The notes under the pieces were generated by a model. The model did not search any database and was not told the origin of the DNA. It saw only the letters and a list, made by a program, of their open reading frames with translations. A stretch of DNA of 13,020 bases from SVTX01 sp045612105 (GTDB taxonomy: Bacteria; Bacillota; Clostridia; Oscillospirales; CAG-272). Of the stretch, positions 6,836-13,020 are shown in pieces (the first letter of the stretch is position 1; every line of letters starts with the position of its first letter). The translations under genes were made by a program, and so were the position numbers. The stretch spans positions 1 to 13,020 of the forward strand of contig JAZKYL010000031.1 of the NCBI GenBank assembly GCA_045612105.1, given 5' to 3'.

Positions 6836-9256
6836 ATGGAGGGAGGAACACCCAGCACGAAGGTAAGGCGACGGGCGGGGATACTGTGTATAGTATTGAG
6901 CTTATTGTTTATTCTGCTTTCGTTACGTATTTTTATTTATCAGACGTTTCAGTTTGGCGAATTTGAGCAAAAGGTAATAGATCAGATCACCCAGGAGACC
7001 ACGGTTAGCGCAAACAGAGGAAATATATACGACACCAACGGAATCGTTATTGCTACCAACGTGACCACCTACCGTCTATTCCTTGACCCCGCGGCGATAC
7101 AGAGGGCAAGCGATGAGAAGGGTGTGGATTACGCGGATATGATCGCCAAGGGTGTGGCGGAGATCGACACGCTGGGGCTGAGCTACGACGACGTGATGAA
7201 GCAGGCGGGGTACGTCAAATACCGCGACAGAACCCTGGCAAGGCACATCACGGAGGTGCAGGCAGACGCGGTAAGAGCGTTTATTGCCGAAGCCGAGATC
7301 GACGATATGGCACTTTTGCATCTGCAAGCTACCAGCAAGAGATATTATCCTTACGATGAGCTTGCTTGTCACGTCCTTGGCTTTACCAGCGGCGACGGCT
7401 CGGGTCTTTACGGACTTGAATATCAGTACGACGAGATACTTTCGGGTACTGACGGAAAGTACATAGGCGCCAAGGATTCCTTTGGAAACGAGCTGGTTTA
7501 CGATTACGAAAGCTACATTCCCGCTATCGACGGTTACAATATTACCACTACCATTGACGTTTACATTCAGGCGGAGCTTGAGGAGCAGCTTAAGACCACT
7601 TATATCGAGTCGGGCGGCAAGAACCGCGCCTGCGGTATAGTGATGGACACGGATACGGGAGCTATTCTTGCTATGGCGGTCTATCCGAACTACGATCTTA
7701 ACGACCCCCGTGAGCTGAATTATCAGCTCAAGGAGGTTTTGGCGGCGGGTTGCCAAGAGTTAAAGGAGCTTGGGCTCACCGAGGGAACTGAAGAATACGC
7801 GGCGGCGGCACTTGAGATATATTGCCGCAAGACAGCGCAAAAGGCGAGCACGGTCAAGGAGCCGCTTGACACCTATGAAAAGTTTGAGGATCTTCTTTCC
7901 CAGACGCTTATGATGTCGGCTTGGAGCAACAAGGCGATCAACGAGATGTATTATCCCGGTTCGACCTTCAAGGTCATCACCGCGGCGATGGCATATGAAG
8001 AAAATTTAGTTAAAGAAAATGAGCTTTTTAATTGCCCCGGTCATCATTACGTTTTGGGTCAGAGGATCCACTGTCACGACCACAAGGGTCACGGAAGAGT
8101 GACGTTTGCCCGCGGTCTTCAGCAGTCCTGCAACCCCACGCTTATGATGATGGGTGAGAAGATCGGAGCGCAGAAATATCTTGAATATTTTTCGGCTTTC
8201 GGTTATTTTGAAAAGTCGGGAATCGATATTTCGGGCGAAAGTGTTACCACAAAGGGCAGCACCTTCTGGAGTGAAAGTGATTTCCTTGATTCGCCTCAGA
8301 CTCCCTTGAATTTGGCGGTTGCGTCCTTCGGACAGAACTTTAAAATCTCGCCTATCGCTCATCTTACCGCCATCAACGCGGTGGCGAACGACGGAAATCT
8401 TGTGACTCCCCACTTTATTAAGGAGGTCACCGACAACGAGGGCAACGTTATTTTCTCTTATGAAAATACGGTTCGCCGTCAGGTGATCAGCTCCGAGACC
8501 TCTTTTAAGGTCTCTTTGGTGCTTGAAGAGGGTGTTTCGGGCGACGGCGGATCGAAAAACGCTTACGTCGCGGGCTACAGGATAGCCGCGAAGACAGGTA
8601 CGTCCGAGAAAAAAGATACCAAGAGCGAATATACCGACACGCCTTACGTTTGTTCGGCGGTGGCTTACGCTCCTTACGACAAGCCCAAGGTCACGGCGAT
8701 GATCTTGGTTGACGAGCCGACAGAGGGTGTGCTTTACGCAAGTACCATCGCCGCGCCTTATCTTGCCAATCTTATGGAGGAGATCCTTCCTTATTGCGGT
8801 GTTGAGCGCGAGTACAGCGAAGAGGAGCTTGCTAAAAAGACTTTACAGACACCTGCTTTGGTTCACGGAAGAACCGAATTCGTCAAGGGCTTTGCCGAGA
8901 GCCTCGGATTTGAGGTTGAGGTAGTGGGCGACGGCGAGTACGTCAAGGCGCAGTCTCCTGCCATCGGTATGGAGGTTGAGCCCGAAAACGCTAAGATCAT
9001 TCTTTACACCACCGACGAGGCGGTGAGAGAGAAGAGGACGGTCAAGGTTCCCGATCTTACGGGAATGACGGCGGTGGCGGCTAACGGAACGCTTGCTAAT
9101 CTTAATTTGAATATTAAGATCACGGGTAATAAGAATTACCTGTCGGGCAAGGGTGTTGTCGTTTACAGTCAGTCGATCGAGCCCGGAACGGTTGTCGAAG
9201 AGGGAACCGTGGTTGAGCTTATCTTTGAATATCCCGATGACGGGGATAGGACGTAG
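6836..9256 (+). CDS. Class B penicillin-binding protein with PASTA domains (FtsI/PbpB/SpoVD family)
   Basis: 806 aa; start set by AAAAGGAG (6821-6828) 7 nt upstream. This is a peptidoglycan transpeptidase that cross-links peptides outside the membrane. Visible parts: one N-terminal membrane segment (about 13-36), a dimerisation domain (ANRGNIYDTNG...), then the transpeptidase domain with S376-TFK, SCN (431-433) and KTGT (586-589), and two C-terminal PASTA domains, the first degenerate (about 671-733) and the second clear (VPDLTGM, about 736-800). It is longer than B. subtilis PbpB (about 716) or SpoVD (about 646), partly through an insertion of about 55-65 residues (about 293-357) just before the active-site serine. 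It may be the septal or the sporulation enzyme: the two PASTA domains suggest PbpB, the upstream promoter suggests SpoVD. Confidence 0.95.
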   Translation: MEGGTPSTKVRRRAGILCIVLSLLFILLSLRIFIYQTFQFGEFEQKVIDQITQETTVSANRGNIYDTNGIVIATNVTTYRLFLDPAAIQRASDEKGVDYADMIAKGVAEIDTLGLSYDDVMKQAGYVKYRDRTLARHITEVQADAVRAFIAEAEIDDMALLHLQATSKRYYPYDELACHVLGFTSGDGSGLYGLEYQYDEILSGTDGKYIGAKDSFGNELVYDYESYIPAIDGYNITTTIDVYIQAELEEQLKTTYIESGGKNRACGIVMDTDTGAILAMAVYPNYDLNDPRELNYQLKEVLAAGCQELKELGLTEGTEEYAAAALEIYCRKTAQKASTVKEPLDTYEKFEDLLSQTLMMSAWSNKAINEMYYPGSTFKVITAAMAYEENLVKENELFNCPGHHYVLGQRIHCHDHKGHGRVTFARGLQQSCNPTLMMMGEKIGAQKYLEYFSAFGYFEKSGIDISGESVTTKGSTFWSESDFLDSPQTPLNLAVASFGQNFKISPIAHLTAINAVANDGNLVTPHFIKEVTDNEGNVIFSYENTVRRQVISSETSFKVSLVLEEGVSGDGGSKNAYVAGYRIAAKTGTSEKKDTKSEYTDTPYVCSAVAYAPYDKPKVTAMILVDEPTEGVLYASTIAAPYLANLMEEILPYCGVEREYSEEELAKKTLQTPALVHGRTEFVKGFAESLGFEVEVVGDGEYVKAQSPAIGMEVEPENAKIILYTTDEAVREKRTVKVPDLTGMTAVAANGTLANLNLNIKITGNKNYLSGKGVVVYSQSIEPGTVVEEGTVVELIFEYPDDGDRT

Positions 9257-9258
9257 GG

Positions 9259-9442
9259 TGCGGTGCGGAGCACCGCAATGAAATTTGCCACAAGGCAAAT
9301 GAAATGGCTGCGCCATGAAATGTTCCTGCGGAACATGAAATGCGCAGAAGCGCATATGAATGAAGGCGAATTTCATTTCATGTGCGTAGCACATTTCATG
9401 ATGCGAAGCATCATTTCATGTTTCGTTTGCGAAACATTTCAT
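9259..9442. repeat. Array of eight unlike hairpins joined by ATGAAAT, inverting at the centre
   Basis: Perfect stems of 5-8 bp follow each other: 9259-9277, 9283-9300, 9304-9316, 9320-9336, 9340-9355, then a central inverted repeat (about 9356-9381), then 9380-9394, 9398-9414 and 9418-9437. The stem sequences all differ, but the linkers are constant: ATGAAAT after each of the first four hairpins, ATTTCAT after each of the last three. The first and second halves thus run in opposite orientation. From the second hairpin on, nearly all stems begin with AT and close with AT. Several tips have the form GC-3nt-GC, including GCGAAGC (9403-9409). It starts 2 nt after the PBP stop. No RNA family that I know matches. 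It is not coding: an open frame through it is forced by the repeats. Confidence 0.85.
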
Positions 9443-9457
9443 TTTAAACCGTTCGCT

Positions 9458-9473
9458 AAATCAAAATTTGAAA
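9458..9473 (+). repeat. Dispersed motif, copy 3
   Basis: AAATCAAAATTTGAAA, the core of the motif seen whole at 271-290 and 11321-11340 but without the leading CGAC. It closes the hairpin array on its right side, as other copies border the palindromic elements. Confidence 0.65.
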
Positions 9474-9506
9474 TCCCTGAAGGTCATTTTTATCCGAATA
9501 CGAAAA

Positions 9507-9512
9507 TATAAT
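9507..9512 (+). promoter_or_regulatory. Possible -10 element before murE
   Basis: TATAAT lies 31 nt before the murE start. I see no good -35 hexamer 16-18 bp upstream, where the sequence is only TCATTT. It could be a weak promoter that keeps murE expressed despite the hairpin array. The call rests on one hexamer in AT-rich DNA. Confidence 0.25.
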
Positions 9513-9543
9513 GTTTTGAAACTGTATTTTCGGAGGACAGGGG

Positions 9544-11067
9544 ATGCTTTTATCAGAGATTTTAGAAAAATTACGCAAATTTGATTACGTCACGGAAAAT
9601 TTTGCCGAGGACGTTGAGATCACGGGGATATGCCCGTGTTCGTCGCGTGTGGAGCCTGGAAACCTCTATATTGCTATAGAGGGGCTCCGCACCGACGGTC
9701 ACTTATATATCGGCGAGGCTATAAAAAGAGGAGCTTTGGCGGTTGCGGTGACGAGATCTGCCGTTGAAAATAAGACGGTGGATATTTCCGCGATCGGGAT
9801 TCCGACGCTTATATGCGAGAACACCAGGGTGGCATCGGCAAGGCTTTTTTCGGTCTTTTACGGTGAGCCGCAGAAAAATTTGAAAATGATCGGTGTGACG
9901 GGGACTAACGGTAAGACCTCTACGTGCCGTTTGATATACGAGATACTGACAAGATCGGGTAAGAAATGCGCGCTTATCGGCACTATGGGTTGCCTTGTGT
10001 CGGGAAAGAAGATCGACGTGCGTCCCGCTGACCCCGAGGCGAATATGACCACGCCCGACCCCGAGGAGCTTTACAAGATCCTTCGCGTGGCGACGGACGA
10101 GGGCGCGGAATTTGCCGTGATGGAGGTTACTTCCCATGCGCTGTCTTTAGGCAAGGTGGAGCCGATAGTATTTGATACTGCGGTGTTTACAAACCTTACA
10201 GAGGATCACCTTGATTTTCACGGTGATATGGAAAGCTATTTTGCCGCAAAGAAAATTTTGTTTTCACAGAGTCTTCGGGCGGTGATAAATTACGATGACA
10301 GATACGGCAGACTTATTGCCGACAGAATAAATATTCCCGTCCGTCTTTGCTCGGCTGAGGGGTGGGAGACAGACGTTGCAGCCGAGGATATTCATCTGCT
10401 TGGCGAGCGCGGTGTTGAGTACAAGCTGACTTCGAGAGATTTGAGGTTGCGTGTCAGGTCGCCGCTCCCTGGCAGCTTCAACGTGATGAACACTATGCAA
10501 TCTGCCATAGTTGCTCATTCTTTGGGTGTTTCTGCCGCTGACATAAAGGATGCGTTAGCCCATTTTTACGGTGCTGTGGGCAGACTTGAGCGGTTGAAGC
10601 TTGAGGGCAGGTGCGAGTTTTCGGTTTTCATTGATTACGCGCACACTCCCGACGCGCTTGAAAATCTTTTGCGGACGGCGAGGGGATTTGCCAAAGGTGG
10701 GCAGAGGATCGTTTTGCTTTTCGGTTGCGGCGGTGACAGAGACAGACAAAAGAGACCTATTATGGGTAAGATTGCGGCGAGTATGGCGGATCACGTGATA
10801 ATTACGGGAGATAACAGCCGAAGCGAGCGAACGACGGATATAATCTCCGAAATTATTTCGGGGATCGACAGGGAAAATGCTGCGCCGTTTATTGTTATTG
10901 AGAGTAGGAAAGACGCTATTGAGTATGCCTTGAAGAATGCCAGACGGGGTGATATAATTCTCCTTGCGGGTAAGGGGCATGAGGAGTATGAGATAGATAA
11001 AAATGGAAAAAGACCTTTTTCGGAACGAGAGTTGGTCAAGGAGTTTGTGAGGAAGTATTACTGTTAA
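9544..11067 (+). CDS. UDP-N-acetylmuramoyl-tripeptide synthetase MurE
   Basis: 507 aa; the start follows GGAGG (9532-9536) by 7 nt. This cytoplasmic Mur ligase adds the third amino acid to UDP-MurNAc-L-Ala-D-Glu using ATP. Visible: the N-terminal uridine-binding domain (CSSRVEPGNLYIAI), the ATP loop GTNGKT (120-125), EVTSHAL, TEDHLDFHG (219-227), the Lys expected to be carbamylated (K236 in YFAAKK), DYAHTPDALE, GCGGDRDRQKRP, and GDNSRSE (422-428). The last corresponds to the DNPR motif that marks enzymes using meso-diaminopimelate; the Arg is kept (R426) while Pro has become Ser. Lysine enzymes lack this Arg, so I infer a meso-DAP wall. A repeat-filled gap separates it from the PBP, and another from murF. 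Confidence 0.98.
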   Translation: MLLSEILEKLRKFDYVTENFAEDVEITGICPCSSRVEPGNLYIAIEGLRTDGHLYIGEAIKRGALAVAVTRSAVENKTVDISAIGIPTLICENTRVASARLFSVFYGEPQKNLKMIGVTGTNGKTSTCRLIYEILTRSGKKCALIGTMGCLVSGKKIDVRPADPEANMTTPDPEELYKILRVATDEGAEFAVMEVTSHALSLGKVEPIVFDTAVFTNLTEDHLDFHGDMESYFAAKKILFSQSLRAVINYDDRYGRLIADRINIPVRLCSAEGWETDVAAEDIHLLGERGVEYKLTSRDLRLRVRSPLPGSFNVMNTMQSAIVAHSLGVSAADIKDALAHFYGAVGRLERLKLEGRCEFSVFIDYAHTPDALENLLRTARGFAKGGQRIVLLFGCGGDRDRQKRPIMGKIAASMADHVIITGDNSRSERTTDIISEIISGIDRENAAPFIVIESRKDAIEYALKNARRGDIILLAGKGHEEYEIDKNGKRPFSERELVKEFVRKYYC

Positions 11068-11080
11068 ATTGCGATTTATG

Positions 11081-11321
11081 GGTGAGTGGTGGCGAAATTT
11101 TTAACCGTTTGTAGACTACTCATCCACCGCTAACGCGGTCCCCCTTCCCTCACAAGGGAAGGCTTACGCAAGGCGAAAATGTTTGCAATTTTGTAGCCGT
11201 GAAAAGGATTATTAGGCTACAGTTAAAGGCTCGATGCATCCAACCCCTAGCCTTCCCTTGTGAGGGAAGGGGGACCGCCGCAGCGGTGGATGAGTAGTCT
11301 CGTGGCAATTTCAAACTCACC
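11081..11321 (+). mobile_element. Nested palindromic element (MITE-like), copy B
   Basis: The outer shell matches copy A (3860-3952): ends GGTGAGT (11081-11087) and ACTCACC (11315-11321), and 18-bp arms at 11113-11130 and 11283-11300. At the point where copy A has its palindrome centre, copy B carries a core of about 150 bp with its own perfect 29-bp inverted repeat (11136-11164 with 11249-11277). Inside that lies another hairpin, GTAGCC/GGCTAC (11193-11198/11215-11220). No coding capacity. It fills the murE-murF gap; sequence similar to the element flank begins about 4 nt after the murE stop. Transcribed, it would fold into one long hairpin, so it may affect murF expression. Confidence 0.8.
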
Positions 11322-11340
11322 GACAAATCAAAATTTGAAA
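11321..11340 (+). repeat. Dispersed motif, copy 4
   Basis: CGACAAATCAAAATTTGAAA, identical to the copy at 271-290. It directly follows the right end of element B, the same arrangement (inverted) as copies 2 and A. The motif may therefore be part of the mobile unit or its preferred target. Confidence 0.75.
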
Positions 11341-11388
11341 AACAGAGAATTTATATAAAGACACAGTAAGAACAGCAAGAGGTACGAA

Positions 11389-12780
11389 ATGAAGATAAAA
11401 TTAGGTTTGGGAAAAGAGAGCATGGTTAATATTGCCGAGTATTGCCGCGGTGAGCTTTATGATTTTACCGGCGAGCTTGGTTGCGAATTTGAGTACGTTT
11501 GCACCGATTCCAGAGAGGCTGACGAGAACACTATGTTCGTCGCGACCCGCGGCGAGAGGGTTGACGGTCACGATTACATTATAAAGGCTATTGAGCAGGG
11601 CTGCCGTTGTGTGCTTTGCGAGTACGTGCCCACTAATATTTCGGGTAAAAAGGTTGCTTACGTCGTGGTTGAAAACTCTATCGATGCCTTTGCAGACTGC
11701 GCAAAGGGTTACAGAAGCGGAAAATATATGCCTGTGGTTGCTATAACAGGAAGCGTTGGAAAGACCACCACAAAGGAGCTTTGCGCGGCAATTCTTCGCC
11801 GCAGATTCAAGACCTATTGCACAGAGGGGAACTTCAACAGCGTGATAGGTATGCCTATGTCGCTGATGGCGGCAGGCGAGGAGTGCGAGGTCGCGGTTTT
11901 TGAAATGGGAATGAGCTCTTTTGGTGAGATCAGAAGAATGACAAATGCCGCCAATCCCACTATTGCGATGGTTACAAACATTGGCTCTTCACACCTTGAG
12001 TATCTCGGCACGAGAGAGAATATTGCGCGCGCCAAGCTTGAGATCGGCGAGGGAATTATCGACGGCGGCTTTCTTCTTCTTAATGCCGACGAGCCCTTGC
12101 TTGAGGATCATTATTCAGGCAGATACGACACCATTTATATGGACAACGTCAGCAACGTAAGAGTAGAAAATGACGGCACCCATTTCGATTTCCGCACCGT
12201 AGGCGGTATGATTTTTGACCTTCGGGTTCCGCTTATAGGTGAGCATTTTGCAATCAACGCGGGATTCGCGTGTCTTGCGGCTTATCTTATGGGTGTTGAC
12301 GAAAATGACATCCGCGAGGGGCTTGCATCCTACGTTCCTACAGGTATGAGAATGAACGTTTATGAAAAGGACGGAGTCACGGTTCTTGCCGATTGCTACA
12401 ACGCGGCTCCCGAGTCGATGCGCGCGGCATTTGACACGCTTTCGGCTATCAAGGTGAGCGGACGTCGTGTTGCGGTGCTGGGGGACATGAAGGAGCTTGG
12501 AGATAATTCCGATTCGATGCACAAGCGCGTGGGCAGATACCTTTATGAAAAGGGAATTGATCTGCTCTTTACCTTCGGTCAGTCCGCTTCTCTTATTGCC
12601 GAGGGGGCGATAGACGCGGGATTTGACGAAAAAAAGGTTTTTTCGGAAAAGGATCTTGAAAAAAAGGCGATTCTTGCAGAAAAGATAAAAGCGACCCTTA
12701 GGGAAGGCGACGCGGTGCTGTTCAAGGCAAGTAGGTCGATGAAGCTTGAGGAGATCATCGAGGCGGTTTTCGAATTTTGA
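11389..12780 (+). CDS. UDP-N-acetylmuramoyl-tripeptide--D-alanyl-D-alanine ligase MurF
   Basis: 463 aa, normal length. MurF joins D-Ala-D-Ala to the UDP-MurNAc-tripeptide, finishing the cytoplasmic pentapeptide. Visible: CTDSREADENTMFVA in the N-terminal domain, the ATP loop GSVGKT (121-126), FNSVIGMPMSL, EMGMSSFGEI, TNIGSSHLEYLGT, DCYNAAPESMRAA, GDMKELGD and FKASRSMKLEEI near the end. I use the ATG at 11389, with AAGAGG (11377-11382) 6 nt before; a start at 11422 (MVNIAEYC) is also possible, as it matches where many MurF proteins begin. The last codons and the TGA stop lie inside an inverted copy of the dispersed motif. No own promoter is clear, so it probably depends on read-through from murE. 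Confidence 0.97.
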   Translation: MKIKLGLGKESMVNIAEYCRGELYDFTGELGCEFEYVCTDSREADENTMFVATRGERVDGHDYIIKAIEQGCRCVLCEYVPTNISGKKVAYVVVENSIDAFADCAKGYRSGKYMPVVAITGSVGKTTTKELCAAILRRRFKTYCTEGNFNSVIGMPMSLMAAGEECEVAVFEMGMSSFGEIRRMTNAANPTIAMVTNIGSSHLEYLGTRENIARAKLEIGEGIIDGGFLLLNADEPLLEDHYSGRYDTIYMDNVSNVRVENDGTHFDFRTVGGMIFDLRVPLIGEHFAINAGFACLAAYLMGVDENDIREGLASYVPTGMRMNVYEKDGVTVLADCYNAAPESMRAAFDTLSAIKVSGRRVAVLGDMKELGDNSDSMHKRVGRYLYEKGIDLLFTFGQSASLIAEGAIDAGFDEKKVFSEKDLEKKAILAEKIKATLREGDAVLFKASRSMKLEEIIEAVFEF

Positions 12781-12787
12781 TTTGTCG
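12769..12787 (-). repeat. Dispersed motif, copy 5, overlapping the murF stop
   Basis: TTCGAATTTTGATTTGTCG is the reverse complement of the motif with one change. The murF stop codon (12778-12780) is its internal TGA, and the final residues Phe-Glu-Phe come from it. This suggests the motif arrived at the gene end and replaced or supplied the last codons. Confidence 0.7.
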
Positions 12788-12810
12788 GTCTGTTGTAAAA
12801 CTAAATGGGG

Positions 12811-13020
12811 CATCCTCACCCACCGCTTCGCGGTCCCCCCTCCCCTGCCTTGGGGAGGGCTAACGCAAAGCGGAAAGTGAAGCGATTTTGTAGCCGTGAT
12901 AAGGGTTTTCGGCTACAGATAAGGATGCGCTGCAGTTAAACCAAAGCCTTCCCCAAGGTAGGGGAAGGGGGACCGCGGCGGGGTTCCCCGAAGCGAGTGT
13001 ACGAGCTTTGGGGGGGCGCG
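12811..13020 (+). mobile_element. Palindromic element, copy C (right end may be cut by the window)
   Basis: This copy is related to the inner core of element B. Arms of 31 nt (12831-12861 and 12945-12975) pair with three changed positions, and the central hairpin GTAGCCG/CGGCTAC (12890-12896/12910-12916) is kept. Long stretches of the core align with B, for example GATTTTGTAGCCGTGA against AATTTTGTAGCCGTGA. The outer GGTGAGT shell of A and B is absent here. The sequence after about 12976 is GC-rich and unlike B, so I cannot place the true right end. No gene is visible in this gap. Confidence 0.7.

Noticed and set aside
9259..9442. CRISPR array
   Set aside because: The repeated unit is only 7 nt, the variable parts are self-complementary and of unequal length, and no cas gene is in view.
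9263..9511. Open frame of 82 codons through the hairpin array
   Set aside because: It starts with GTG without a ribosome site, and its sequence simply reflects the ATGAAAT linkers and hairpins. Nothing suggests a protein.
11335..11359. Promoter for murF (TTGAAA and TATAAA)
   Set aside because: The spacer is only 13 bp, too short for sigma-A, and the TTGAAA belongs to the dispersed motif.
12831..12975. Intrinsic terminator after murF
   Set aside because: The GC-rich arms could stall polymerase, but they are about 80 nt apart, no T-run follows, and the structure is explained as a repeat element.

Overview
This window looks like a chromosomal segment from a Gram-positive, low-to-mid GC member of the Bacillota, class Clostridia. 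The supporting signs are the gene order mraZ-rsmH-ftsL-PBP-murE-murF, strong AGGAGG-type ribosome binding sites, a BspA-type leucine-rich surface protein, a PASTA-containing class B PBP, and intergenic palindromic repeats of the kind common in gut Oscillospirales-like genomes. The family placement is a guess. All genes I can support are on the + strand.

Region 1 (1-3840): an AT-rich leader carries a palindromic operator-like site over a consensus sigma-A promoter. It drives one large exported protein of about 1100 aa: signal peptide, two unrecognised N-terminal domains, 11 BspA-type leucine-rich repeats, a Glu/Thr and Pro/Glu/Lys low-complexity stalk, and a C-terminal membrane anchor. A strong intrinsic terminator follows, so this gene is its own transcription unit.

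Region 2 (3841-4297): a short copy of a palindromic mobile-type repeat, an AT-rich stretch without genes, and then the mraZ promoter. Four TGGA boxes follow it, paired at 10-bp spacing, and resemble MraZ binding sites.

Region 3 (4298-12780): the start of the division and cell wall (dcw) cluster. MraZ (regulator) and RsmH (16S rRNA methyltransferase) are nearly contiguous. An FtsL-like bitopic protein follows with an unusual cytoplasmic extension of about 180 residues. After a 215-bp gap with a sigma-E-like promoter comes an 806-aa class B PBP with PASTA domains (FtsI/PbpB/SpoVD family), then MurE and MurF, which add residue 3 and D-Ala-D-Ala to the peptidoglycan precursor. The rest of the cluster (mraY, murD, ftsW, murG) is not in the window and could lie beyond its right end.

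Region 4 (intergenic repeats): every gap from the PBP stop onward is filled with palindromic DNA abutting the stop codon. After the PBP there is an array of eight different small hairpins separated by ATGAAAT, which flips to ATTTCAT halfway. After murE there is a nested palindromic element of about 240 bp. After murF there is a related element running towards the window end. A motif of about 17-20 bp (CGACAAATCAAAATTTGAA) recurs five times, always at such borders. The hairpin array and the nested palindrome family are the least explained parts of the window.
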